Origin: Acidobacteriota bacterium
Lineage (GTDB): Bacteria > Actinomycetota > Acidimicrobiia > Acidimicrobiales > UBA8190
Reading direction: 5' to 3'
Assembly (NCBI GenBank): GCA_028872975.1
Contig: JAGWNV010000059.1
Coordinates: 1-11,079, forward strand
Length of the DNA: 11,079 nt
The notes below the pieces were generated by a model that saw only the letters and a list, made by a program, of their open reading frames with translations, did not search any database and had not been told where the DNA came from. Below, in pieces: positions 1 through 6,993 of the stretch. The position numbers and the translations under genes were made by a program. Each line of letters begins with the position of its first letter. The first letter of the stretch is position 1.

Positions 1-674
1 CGGCGCGCAACCACCTGCGTTGGCTGGCCCTCTCCAACGACATCCCCCTGCGCCGGGTGGACGAGGTGCTCGACCAGGTGGGGCTCACCTCCGTGGCCGG
101 CCGGCGGGCCGGGAAGTTCTCCCTGGGCATGAGCCAGCGCCTGGGCATCGCCGCCACCCTCCTCGGCGACCCCGGGGTGCTCCTCTTCGACGAGCCGGTG
201 AACGGCCTCGACCCCGAGGGCATCCGCTGGGTCCGCAACTTCCTCCGCCGCCTGGCCGCCGAGGGCAGGACGGTCTTCGTCTCCAGCCACCTCATCAGCG
301 AGATGTCGCTCACCGCCGACCGTCTCGTCGTGATCGGCCGGGGCCGCCTCATCGCCGAGACCTCGGTGGCCGACTTCGTCTCGAGGAGCGGCGGGGGATC
401 GGTCCGGCTCGTCACCCCCGACGGGGAGAGGTTCCGCGCCGCTCTGGTGGCGGAGGGGGCCACGGTCGCCGGCGCCACCGACGGGGCCCTCTCCGTCGAG
501 GGGGCCACGGCTCCCCAGATCGGCGACCTCGCCTGCCGTGAGGGCCTCCGGGTGCACGAGCTTGCGCCCGTCACCGCCTCCCTGGAGGACGCTTTCATGG
601 CGCTCACCCAGGACGAGGTGGAGTTCCGCCCGACGACGATGGCCGGCACCGCCGCGGCCGGAGAGGAGCGCTGA
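1..674 (+). CDS. ABC transporter ATP-binding protein, C-terminal part (5' truncated by window)
   Basis: Nucleotide-binding subunit that should power the membrane permease encoded next. The reading frame is open from base 3 and 223 residues are visible. The N-terminal part with the Walker A P-loop lies outside the window. Visible elements in order are the ABC signature (FSLGMSQR, near residue 40), Walker B with the catalytic Glu (VLLFDEP) followed by the D-loop (NGLDPEG), and the switch His (VFVSSHL). The C-terminal extension ends in SLEDAFMALTQDEVEFR, as is common in actinobacterial drug-type exporter ATPases (DrrA-like). The signature is SLGMSQR rather than the classic LSGGQ, which is usual in this subfamily. 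TGA is at 672-674 and the permease ATG follows after 5 nt, so the two are almost certainly cotranscribed. Family assignment is secure; the transported substrate is unknown. Confidence 0.95.
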   Translation, partial: ARNHLRWLALSNDIPLRRVDEVLDQVGLTSVAGRRAGKFSLGMSQRLGIAATLLGDPGVLLFDEPVNGLDPEGIRWVRNFLRRLAAEGRTVFVSSHLISEMSLTADRLVVIGRGRLIAETSVADFVSRSGGGSVRLVTPDGERFRAALVAEGATVAGATDGALSVEGATAPQIGDLACREGLRVHELAPVTASLEDAFMALTQDEVEFRPTTMAGTAAAGEER

Positions 675-679
675 CCCCG

Positions 680-1480
680 ATGTCCCAGCTCACCTTGGCC
701 CCCCCGGCGGGGCACTATCGCGTGAGGGACGTGGTCAAGTCGGAGATCGCCAAGGTCGTGACCCTGCCCTCGACGGCGATCATCCTGGGCGTGACGGTCG
801 TCGTCGGGTTGCTCGTGACCGCCCTCGTCACCCACAACGCCGTCTACCACCTCGGCGACCCCGGCTACGACCCCACGTCGATGGCACTCACGGGCCTGGT
901 CGTGGCCGGCCTCACCGGCGGTGTGTTCGGGGCGCTGCTCATCACCGCCGAGTACTCGAGCGGCACCATCCGGGCCACCCTGTCTGCCACGCCCCGGCGA
1001 CCGGTCCTGCTGGCCGCCAAGATCGGCGTCACGGCGGCCGCCACCGTCGTCTTCTGCGAGCTGCTCAGCTTCGTCTCGTTCTTCCTCGGCCAGGCCGTCC
1101 TGTCCGGAAAGGGGTACCCGACGGCCGGCCTGGCGTCCCCGGGCGCCCTGCGGGCGGTGCTCGCCACCGGCCTGTGCATCGCCCTCCTGGCCCTCATGTC
1201 GTTCGGCATCGGGCTGATCGTGCGCAACACGGCCGGCGCCATCGCCGGGTTCGCCGGGGTCGTCTTCGTCCTCCCCCTCGTGATGCGGGGGATCTCCCGC
1301 CCCGCCGTCCGGTACCTGCCCACCAACATCCTCACCAACTCGGTCATGGCCACCGTCAACCAGGGTCAGGGCGGCCCCTTCCAGCCGGTGTCCCCGGCCG
1401 TAGGATTGGGGCTCATGGTCCTGTACGCCGCCGTGGCCCTGGCCGTCGGGGCGGCGCTGTTCCTGAAGCGAGACGCTTGA
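680..1480 (+). CDS. ABC-2 type transporter permease
   Basis: Membrane subunit (266 aa) of the exporter whose ATPase is immediately upstream. Hydrophobic stretches suggest about six membrane helices: roughly 33-52, 68-90, 112-138, 157-181, 184-203 and 241-262. The segment EYSSGTIRATLSATPRR (91-107), between helices 2 and 3, is the cytosolic coupling region typical of ABC-2 permeases of this actinobacterial type. The short C-terminal tail is FLKRDA. The ATG at 680 is preceded by GAGGAG at 663-668, inside the end of the ATPase gene. The TGA at 1478-1480 overlaps a possible TTG start of the next gene. Together with the ATPase it probably forms an exporter. Substrate is not predictable from sequence; lipids, peptides or drugs are all possible. 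Confidence 0.93.
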   Translation: MSQLTLAPPAGHYRVRDVVKSEIAKVVTLPSTAIILGVTVVVGLLVTALVTHNAVYHLGDPGYDPTSMALTGLVVAGLTGGVFGALLITAEYSSGTIRATLSATPRRPVLLAAKIGVTAAATVVFCELLSFVSFFLGQAVLSGKGYPTAGLASPGALRAVLATGLCIALLALMSFGIGLIVRNTAGAIAGFAGVVFVLPLVMRGISRPAVRYLPTNILTNSVMATVNQGQGGPFQPVSPAVGLGLMVLYAAVALAVGAALFLKRDA

Positions 1481-1506
1481 CACAGGCCGACGCCGGGGAG
1501 GGCCGG

Positions 1507-2844
1507 GTGCGCGTCCGGGTCCCCGATGAGTGGGCCGACGAGGCAAGGCGCCTGCTCCGGACGGTGGGCCGGGGGCCGTTCCAGAAGCGCAGCTGGGCCG
1601 AGCTCGGCTACTTCCTCGTCAGCTCCGCCCTGGCCTGTGCCGGAGCGGTGGCCGTCCTCGCCCTGGGATTCGTCGGCTTCGCCCTCACCGTGGGATTCGT
1701 CGGTGTCGTGGTCCTCGCCGGTGGACTGCGGGCCGCCCGGGGCCTCGGCCGGTGGCACCGGGCCCTCGCCCGGCGGGCGCTCGGCGTGGAGATCGACGAC
1801 CCCGAGCCATTCACCCCGCGGCCCGGGCTCATCGGGTGGCTGCGGGCGTCGCTCGGCGACGGCACCGCCTGGCGTTCGGTGGGCTACCTGGTGGCAAAGG
1901 TCCCTCTCACCGTCTTCGGCGTCTGGTTCGCGCTGAGCATCTGGCTCGAGGCCCTGTCCGGCATCGCCTCCCCGTTGAGCGGCGGCACGGGCGTGGCCCG
2001 GTTCGGTCCCGTGGCCCGGTCCATCGGCCCGGGCAACGGCGACGGCCCGCCACCGGGGTTCACGACGCACCTGGGGCTCTTCGTCACGGGCGTCCTGCTC
2101 CTCTTCGTCGCCCCGTGGGCGATGCGCTTCGTCGTCTACCTCGACCGGCAGCTGATGTTCCTCCTGCTCGGGCCGGCCGCCACCACCTCCCGGGTCAGGA
2201 GCCTCGAGGAGTCCCGGTCGAAGACGCTCGACGTGGCGACCGAGACGCTCCGGCGCATCGAACGCAACCTGCACGACGGGACCCAGGCCCAGTTGGTGGC
2301 CCTGGCCATGCGGCTCGGCCAGGCCAACGAGAAGCTGGAGCGGCTCGACGACGACAGCCCCGACCTCGCCGCCGTCCGGCGGCTGGTCGACGAGGCGCAC
2401 CGCGGCGCCAAGGAGGCCATCACCGACCTGCGCGACCTGGCCCGGGGCATCCATCCTCCCGCCCTCGACACCGGCCTCGAGAACGCCCTCGCCACCCTGG
2501 CCGCCCGCAGCCCGGTGCCCACCGAGGTGGCGGTGTCGATCGTCAGCCGCCCGGCGCCCGCCGTCGAGGCCATCTGCTACTTCTGCGCCGCCGAGCTGCT
2601 CGCCAACGTGGCCCAGCACGCCGAGGCCTCCCGGGCGTCGCTCACCTGCGCCCAGCACGGCCCCTGGCTGCGGATCGTGGTGCGGGACAACGGCCGCGGC
2701 GGTGCGGTGGTCAGCCGGATCGGCTCGGCCTCGAGCGGCCTGGCCGGCCTCGCCGACCGGATCGGCGCCGTCGACGGGCATCTCAGCATCGCCAGCCCCG
2801 CCGGCGGCCCGACGGCGGTCACCATCGACCTGCCCTGGCTCTGA
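1507..2844 (+). CDS. NarL-type sensor histidine kinase with N-terminal membrane sensor domain
   Basis: Two-component sensor kinase (445 aa from this start). Residues about 29-215 match the actinobacterial 'putative sensor' membrane domain (PF13796 type): RSWAELGY opening, paired hydrophobic segments at about 36-73 and 127-152, then another at 189-211. The HisKA_3 dimerisation helix follows, with phospho-acceptor His256 in ERNLHDGTQAQL. The GHKL ATPase domain has the N box (ELLANVAQHAEA, Asn367), G1 box (DNGRGG, 394-399) and G2 (GLAGLADR, 411-418), ending in VTIDLPWL. The start is uncertain. GTG at 1507 has GGGGAGG just upstream (1496-1502). A TTG at 1477 would give ten more residues and a 4-nt overlap with the permease stop, but has no clear ribosome site. 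It should phosphorylate the regulator encoded 2 nt downstream; the signal is unknown but plausibly linked to the ABC exporter. Confidence 0.93.
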   Translation: MRVRVPDEWADEARRLLRTVGRGPFQKRSWAELGYFLVSSALACAGAVAVLALGFVGFALTVGFVGVVVLAGGLRAARGLGRWHRALARRALGVEIDDPEPFTPRPGLIGWLRASLGDGTAWRSVGYLVAKVPLTVFGVWFALSIWLEALSGIASPLSGGTGVARFGPVARSIGPGNGDGPPPGFTTHLGLFVTGVLLLFVAPWAMRFVVYLDRQLMFLLLGPAATTSRVRSLEESRSKTLDVATETLRRIERNLHDGTQAQLVALAMRLGQANEKLERLDDDSPDLAAVRRLVDEAHRGAKEAITDLRDLARGIHPPALDTGLENALATLAARSPVPTEVAVSIVSRPAPAVEAICYFCAAELLANVAQHAEASRASLTCAQHGPWLRIVVRDNGRGGAVVSRIGSASSGLAGLADRIGAVDGHLSIASPAGGPTAVTIDLPWL

Positions 2845-2846
2845 GC

Positions 2847-3509
2847 GTGACCGGCACCGACGCCATCACCGTCGTGATCGCCGAGGACTCGGCCATCCTG
2901 CGCGACGGGCTCGTGCAGCTCCTGACCGACAGGGGCTTCGTCGTGACGAGCGCCGTGAGCGACGCCGCTCGCCTGGCACAGGCCGTCGCCGCCGACCCGC
3001 CCGACGTTGCCGTGGTCGACATCCGCATGCCCCCGACCTTCACCGACGAGGGCCTGCGCGCCGCCATCGCCCTGCGCCGGGACCACCCCGAGGTGGGGAT
3101 CCTCGTCTTCTCCCAGTACGTCGAGACCCGCTACGCGGCAGAGCTCCTCGCCGCCGGGGCGGCGCGGATCGGCTACCTGCTGAAGGACAGGGTCGCCGAC
3201 GTCTCGGACTTCGTCGAGGCCCTGGTGCGGGTGGCCTCGGGCGGCACCGCCTTGGACCCCGAGGTCGTCACCCAGCTGATGGGCGCCTCGCGCCGCACCG
3301 ACACCCTGGCCTCCCTGAGCGGCCGGGAGCGTGAGGTGCTGGGGCTGATGGCCGAAGGACGGACGAATTCCGCCATCGCCACCAGCCTCGTCATCTCCGA
3401 GGGCGCCGTGGAGAAGCACGTGGCCGGCATCTTCTCGAAGCTCAACCTGCCCGCCACCCCCACCGACCACCGCCGGGTGCTGGCCGTGCTGCGCTACCTC
3501 GAGGGATAG
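2847..3509 (+). CDS. LuxR/NarL-family response regulator
   Basis: Transcription factor (220 aa) partnered with the upstream kinase. The receiver domain (about 7-125) has the acidic pair Glu13/Asp14, phospho-acceptor Asp58 in VVDIRMPP, switch Ser89 and conserved Lys113 in GYLLKDR, so it looks competent for phosphorylation. The C-terminal LuxR-type helix-turn-helix (about 155-217) reads LSGREREVLGLMAEG, then SNSAIA-like and ISEGAVEKHV segments. The GTG start at 2847 lies 2 nt after the kinase TGA, implying translational coupling. Usual targets for such regulators are their own operon and the adjacent transporter; that is inference here. The stop codon at 3507-3509 is only 4 bp from the stop of the convergent gene. 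Confidence 0.96.
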   Translation: MTGTDAITVVIAEDSAILRDGLVQLLTDRGFVVTSAVSDAARLAQAVAADPPDVAVVDIRMPPTFTDEGLRAAIALRRDHPEVGILVFSQYVETRYAAELLAAGAARIGYLLKDRVADVSDFVEALVRVASGGTALDPEVVTQLMGASRRTDTLASLSGREREVLGLMAEGRTNSAIATSLVISEGAVEKHVAGIFSKLNLPATPTDHRRVLAVLRYLEG

Positions 3510-3513
3510 CGGC

Positions 3514-4098
3514 TCAGACCGGCGGTGTCGGGGTGACCGGTCGGGCCTCGGGTGCGGGCGCCCGCGTCGGGGTCACCGTCCGGGTCTCGGGGGCCGGGGC
3601 AGCGAGGGCCGGCCGGGCCGAGGGGCGGCCCAGCACGAAGGCGCCCAGCGCGGCGAGAAGCGTGCCCGGGCCGAGCGCGTCGCCGATCCAGTAGTCGAAC
3701 TGGCGCAGCGGCGAGGCCGCCACGAAGACCTTGGTGTGCTCGAGCACCGGCCAGGCGACCGGCCCCACCACGAGCCAGGCCCCGCACAGCGCGGCCAGGA
3801 GGCCGCCCAGCTTGCAACCGGCACGCGAGAGCCGCCCCCCGGCGAGCATCACGAGCAGGCCGGCGGCCACGGCCCCGGCGCCTGGGGCGGCGTGCAGGAG
3901 GGCGTGGGGCAGGTTCCACGTCCAGCTCCGCGACCCGTCGGCGCTGAAGCCGAAGAGCGGGCCGACGAAGGGGACGATCCCCCCCCAGGCGCCCACCAGG
4001 ACGATGAGGAGCCCGGCCAGCTCGATGCTCGGCGTGTAGGAGCGGACGTCGGTCCGGGCCCGTCGTGTCCGGACCCCGGGAACTGTCGTCACTGCCAT
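3514..4098 (-). CDS. four-helix membrane protein with Pro/Thr-rich repeat tail, unknown function
   Basis: I do not recognise this 194-aa protein. After a basic N-terminus (about 1-22, rich in Arg) there are four likely membrane helices near 24-47, 65-88, 95-118 and 141-158, with a Trp/Asn-containing loop (SWTWNLPHALLH) before the second. The C-terminal tail holds two tandem 13-residue units, APAPETRTVTPTR and APAPEARPVTPTP. The start is ATG at 4096-4098, chosen because GAGGAGG sits at 4108-4114 with a 9-nt spacer; an in-frame upstream extension to 4209 is possible but has no membrane or conserved character. It is the last gene of the leftward series, separated from the MFS gene by 132 nt, so it could have its own promoter. 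Hypothetical, but the frame is convincing. Confidence 0.8.
   Translation of the reverse strand: MAVTTVPGVRTRRARTDVRSYTPSIELAGLLIVLVGAWGGIVPFVGPLFGFSADGSRSWTWNLPHALLHAAPGAGAVAAGLLVMLAGGRLSRAGCKLGGLLAALCGAWLVVGPVAWPVLEHTKVFVAASPLRQFDYWIGDALGPGTLLAALGAFVLGRPSARPALAAPAPETRTVTPTRAPAPEARPVTPTPPV
3523..3600 (-). repeat. 39-bp tandem repeat, two copies, encoding a 13-residue Pro/Thr unit
   Basis: Two adjacent 39-bp units (3562-3600 and 3523-3561) encode APAPETRTVTPTR and APAPEARPVTPTP at the C-terminus of the four-helix membrane protein. Nine of 13 or more residues match, and the DNA is similar across the unit (for example gtcggggt-accg-c at the same offset), so a recent in-frame duplication is likely. 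A 12-bp perfect palindrome, GCGGGCGCCCGC (3554-3565), straddles the junction and could promote slippage. Confidence 0.75.
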
Positions 4099-4230
4099 GT
4101 CGTCTGCCCTCCTCGTCGCCGCCGGCGCCGGAGCGGCCCGACGGTCCGTGATTCGCGCGTCGCGTGGCCATTCCCGGCACTGAGGGGTCCGAAACCCTGC
4201 GCGCCCCACAGGCGCCGACGGGCGCCGGGC
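4099..4230. other. 132-nt intergenic spacer between MFS gene and membrane-protein gene
   Basis: This is the only sizeable gap inside the leftward gene series. It holds a good ribosome-binding site for the membrane-protein gene (GAGGAGG, 4108-4114, minus strand). I see no convincing -35/-10 pair. GGCGCC-GACG-GGCGCC at 4211-4226, just past the MFS stop codon, could fold into a 6-bp stem but has no U tract. No small ORF here is supported. Confidence 0.5.
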
Positions 4231-5697
4231 TCAGCGCGATCCGGCCAGGGGCGCGGCGTCGAGGGCGCAGTGGCTGCACTCGGCCCCGGCGGGCGGCACC
4301 CGACGGGGGTTGCGGATGCCCAGGGCGGCGACCACCGCACCGGCGCCGCACCAGGCCGCGCTCACGTAGACGGCGGTGCGGAAGGCGGCGCCCATCGCCC
4401 CGGGATGGAGGTAGGTGCGACCGGCCATGCCCGCCAGCGCCGGGAGCAGGGCCACGGCCACGAGGCCCCCGATGCGCGACACGTCGTTGTTCACCGCCGA
4501 GGCGAGGCCGGCGTGCGCCGAGGGAAGGGCGGCCATGGCCGTGGCGGTGAGGGGGGCCACGGTCGTGGCCAGGCCGAGGCCGAAGACGATGACGGCAGGC
4601 AGGACACCCGTGACGTAGGAGGCGTCGCCCGAGGCCCGGGCCAGCATGGCCAGCCCGGTCCCGACGAGCAGCGGGCCGACGGTCATCTGGAGACGGGGCC
4701 CGATCCTCGCCGCCAGCCGTCCGGACCGCCCGGAGAGGACGAGCATGAGGAAGGTGAGGGGCAAGAGGGAGAGGCCGGCGTCGAGGGGGCTGTAGCGGTC
4801 CACCACCTCGAGCTCCACCGGGAGGAGGAAGAGCGCACCCCCGAGCGCCGCGTACACGAGCAGGGTCACCAGGTTGACGACCCGGAACTGCTGCAGGCGG
4901 AGGAGGGCGAGCGGCACCATGGGCTCGGCGCGCCGACCCTCGACGGCCACGAAGACGGCGGCCGCTCCCAGCCCGACGGCCAGCAAGGCGAGGACCGAGG
5001 TGTGGCCCCAGCCGAGTGCCGGGCCCTCGATGCATGCGTAGGTGATGCCGGCGAGCGAAACCACGGTGAGCGCCGCCCCGGTGGCGTCGAGCCGTGGGCG
5101 GGCGGTCTCCTGGCGCGTCTCGGGGACGTGGCGCGCCGCCACCGCCCACACGACGGCGGCCACCGGAAGGTTGATGACGAAGATCCACCGCCAGGAGGCC
5201 GCCGTGATGAGGTACCCGCCGAGGAGGGGACCGGCGGCGGTGGCCACCCCACCGAGCCCGGACCAGGTCCCGATGGCCCGCCCCCGGTCGTCGGGCGAGA
5301 AGGACGCCTGGATGATGGCCAGGCTGCCGGGGACGAGCAGGGCGGCGCCCACGCCCTGGAGCAGCCGCGTGACGACGAGGACGGTGACGTTCGGCGCCAG
5401 GGCGCAGGCGGCCGAGGCCAGGGCGAACCAGACCACGCCGACGAGGAAGACCCGGCGCCGTCCGAAGAGGTCGCCGAGGGTGCCGCCCACGAGGAGGAGG
5501 GCGGCGAGGGAGAGCAGGTAGCCGGTGAGCACCCACTGCAGGGAGGCGATGGGGACGTGGAACTGCCGGCCGATGACCGGCAGGGCGATCCCCACGACCG
5601 TGCCGTCGATGGCGGCCATGCCCGAGCCGAGCACGGTGGCGGCGATCACCCACCGGCCCGCCGCCGACCGGGTCTCGAGGGCTGGCGCCGGCGGCAT
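4231..5697 (-). CDS. MFS transporter, DHA2 (EmrB/QacA) family, 14 TM
   Basis: Proton-driven drug or metabolite exporter (488 aa) in the cytoplasmic membrane. Visible family motifs are D1 (AIDGTVVGIALPVIG, Asp31 in helix 1), motif A in the helix 2-3 loop (GGTLGDLFGRRR, 71-82), motif B (RLLQGVGAALLVPGS, Arg111) and the antiporter motif C (GGVATAAGPLLGG, 149-161). Length and hydrophobic pattern fit 14 helices. The C-terminal tail after the last helix ends in CSHCALDAAPLAGSR, giving a CxxC pair at 474/477 that is not needed for transport. ATG at 5695-5697 starts 3 nt after the upstream DUF5996 stop, so it is translated from the same message. The substrate is unknown; co-expression with oxidative enzymes would suit product export, but that is inference. 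Confidence 0.95.
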   Translation of the reverse strand: MPPAPALETRSAAGRWVIAATVLGSGMAAIDGTVVGIALPVIGRQFHVPIASLQWVLTGYLLSLAALLLVGGTLGDLFGRRRVFLVGVVWFALASAACALAPNVTVLVVTRLLQGVGAALLVPGSLAIIQASFSPDDRGRAIGTWSGLGGVATAAGPLLGGYLITAASWRWIFVINLPVAAVVWAVAARHVPETRQETARPRLDATGAALTVVSLAGITYACIEGPALGWGHTSVLALLAVGLGAAAVFVAVEGRRAEPMVPLALLRLQQFRVVNLVTLLVYAALGGALFLLPVELEVVDRYSPLDAGLSLLPLTFLMLVLSGRSGRLAARIGPRLQMTVGPLLVGTGLAMLARASGDASYVTGVLPAVIVFGLGLATTVAPLTATAMAALPSAHAGLASAVNNDVSRIGGLVAVALLPALAGMAGRTYLHPGAMGAAFRTAVYVSAAWCGAGAVVAALGIRNPRRVPPAGAECSHCALDAAPLAGSR

Positions 5698-5700
5698 CGG

Positions 5701-6627
5701 TCAGCGGACGGGCGGGGGCGCGCCCTCGAGGCTCGACGAGAGCACCGGGTCCCAGTCGCACAGGGCGCAGGCGTGGCGGACGGCGCCGCGGGCAAAGGAC
5801 AGGGCGGCGCCACGCGGGTCGTCGCCCCTACAGACCTCGTCCCAGTCGAGGACGTACTCCCCGAGGCCCGGCTCCCAGCGCGCCGCAGGAGGCTCGAGCA
5901 CGGCCCGGTCGTAGCCGGGGGGCGCCGGGTGCGCGTAGGAGTAGAAGGCGGCCTTCGGGTAGCGGGGATCGCCCGGCCACCAGCCCAGCGCCACCTCCTG
6001 GGCGTCCATGGCGTTGCGGCCGATGAAGTCCGACGACCCGGGATCGGCGGGCCGGCCCGAGAAGAGGCTCACGGCCAGGTCGAACGAGCCCCACCAGGCG
6101 TTCACCGGTGTGGCCCGGCCGCGATAGGGCGCCCGGGCGGCGGCGAGGACACCGGCGGCCCTGGTCGCCGCCTCGAAGTAGCGGCCGACCTGCTCGGGGT
6201 CGTAGGTGGCGTGCTCCCCGTCCTCGTCGAGGGGGACCGACCAGGGGGTCTCCTGCGGGCGCAGGTCGAGGGCGACCGGCCCGACGAGCCCCCGAACGGC
6301 GTCGAGCACGGCCCGGGTCACCGCCCCGACCGGGCGATGGGGGGTGAGCGGCACACGGTGCCGGCGACCGTCGGAGTGCTCGAGGGCGGCCTCGTGGGTG
6401 TGGAGGTCCAGGGCCACGACGAAGGCCCCGGACCCGTCGGGCGCCGGAAGGGGGAGCGTCTCCCAGCCCCGGGCCGTGAGACGCAGGGCGGCGTGCTGGA
6501 GCTCGGGCTCGGGCGGGGCGAGACGGGCGGCCAGCTTCCCGAGCACCTGGGTGTGGGCGTGGAGGGTGTCGCAGGTGGCCTGCCACTGCTCGTAGGGGAG
6601 CCGGTGCCAGCGCCCGGACCCGGTCAC
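5701..6627 (-). CDS. DUF5996 family protein
   Basis: A 308-aa soluble protein of the DUF5996 family, function unknown. Family hallmarks recognised are the N-terminal LPYEQWQATCDTLHAHTQVLGK block (about 10-31, read here in part), the PLDEDGEHATYDPEQVGRYF region (132-151) and WWGSFDLAVSLFSGR (178-192). No signal peptide or membrane helix is visible. The C-terminus carries a CxxC pair (Cys287/Cys290 in HACALCDWD), followed by a short tail. The GTG start at 6625-6627 keeps the expected short N-terminus before the LPYEQW block. It sits 12 nt after the zinc-finger gene and 3 nt before the MFS gene, so all three are likely one transcriptional unit. The name reflects family recognition by sequence memory only; no biochemical role is claimed. 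Confidence 0.88.
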   Translation of the reverse strand: MTGSGRWHRLPYEQWQATCDTLHAHTQVLGKLAARLAPPEPELQHAALRLTARGWETLPLPAPDGSGAFVVALDLHTHEAALEHSDGRRHRVPLTPHRPVGAVTRAVLDAVRGLVGPVALDLRPQETPWSVPLDEDGEHATYDPEQVGRYFEAATRAAGVLAAARAPYRGRATPVNAWWGSFDLAVSLFSGRPADPGSSDFIGRNAMDAQEVALGWWPGDPRYPKAAFYSYAHPAPPGYDRAVLEPPAARWEPGLGEYVLDWDEVCRGDDPRGAALSFARGAVRHACALCDWDPVLSSSLEGAPPPVR

Positions 6628-6639
6628 GGCGGGCCCGCC
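6628..6639. repeat. 12-bp perfect palindrome filling the zf-UBP/DUF5996 gap
   Basis: GGCGGGCCCGCC is its own reverse complement and occupies exactly the 12 bases between the TAG of the zinc-finger gene (6640-6642) and the GTG of the DUF5996 gene (6625-6627). There is no loop, so an RNA hairpin would need to open its centre. It could be a dyad for a protein or simply chance in GC-rich DNA. Confidence 0.4.
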
Positions 6640-6990
6640 CTAGGGATGCGAGGGGGAGGGAGGGGCCCCCTCCACCTCGAAGGCGAGCTCGTCGCCGTAG
6701 CACCACCACCAGTCCTCGCCGGGCTCGTAGGACCGGACGACGGGGTGGTCCGGGTGCGCCCGCCAGTGGGCGGTGGCGTGGCGGTTCGGAGAGCTGTCGC
6801 AGCAGCCGACGTGGCCGCAGTGCATGCACAGGCGCAGGTGGACCCAGCGCCCGCCGGTGGCGAGGCAGTCCTCGCAGCCGTCGCTCGACGGGGTGACCTC
6901 CTGGACCGACCCCAGATGGACGCAGGATCCAGGCACCTGCGTAGCCTCGCCCGCTCGTCGGGCCCTGTCCAACGCGCCGGACCGGGCCAC
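6640..6990 (-). CDS. UBP-type zinc-finger protein
   Basis: A 116-aa protein that is essentially one zf-UBP domain. Metal ligand candidates are in the family order and spacing: Cys23-x-His25, Cys39-x2-Cys42, Cys55-x2-Cys58-x4-Cys63, His71-x3-His75 and His82. The core GRWVHLRLCMHCGHVGCC is typical. In eukaryotic USP5 and HDAC6 this fold binds the free C-terminus of ubiquitin; bacterial members exist, but their ligand is not established. The GTG at 6988-6990 lies 3 nt after the upstream stop. A second in-frame GTG (residue 20) just before the first Cys is an alternative start. It is followed by DUF5996 and DHA2 exporter genes in the same unit. Fold assignment is confident; the role is unknown. 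Confidence 0.9.
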   Translation of the reverse strand: MARSGALDRARRAGEATQVPGSCVHLGSVQEVTPSSDGCEDCLATGGRWVHLRLCMHCGHVGCCDSSPNRHATAHWRAHPDHPVVRSYEPGEDWWWCYGDELAFEVEGAPPSPSHP

Positions 6991-6993
6991 CGG

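Noticed and set aside
538..1506. Upstream extension of the histidine kinase frame to 538
   Set aside because: This part overlaps the permease and translates as Arg/Pro-rich noise. The kinase-like sequence begins only after about 1477.
1366..2781. Antisense frame of 471 residues opposite the kinase
   Set aside because: Composition is Gly/Glu/His/Arg with no domain, and it lies opposite a gene with complete kinase motifs.
4185..4197. GGGT-CCGAA-ACCC hairpin in the 132-nt spacer
   Set aside because: A four-base stem is too weak to call as a regulatory structure or terminator.
4211..4226. GGCGCC-GACG-GGCGCC as a terminator after the MFS gene
   Set aside because: The stem is only 6 bp and each arm is self-complementary; there is no U tract, and such motifs are common in this DNA. 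Noted under the spacer but not called.
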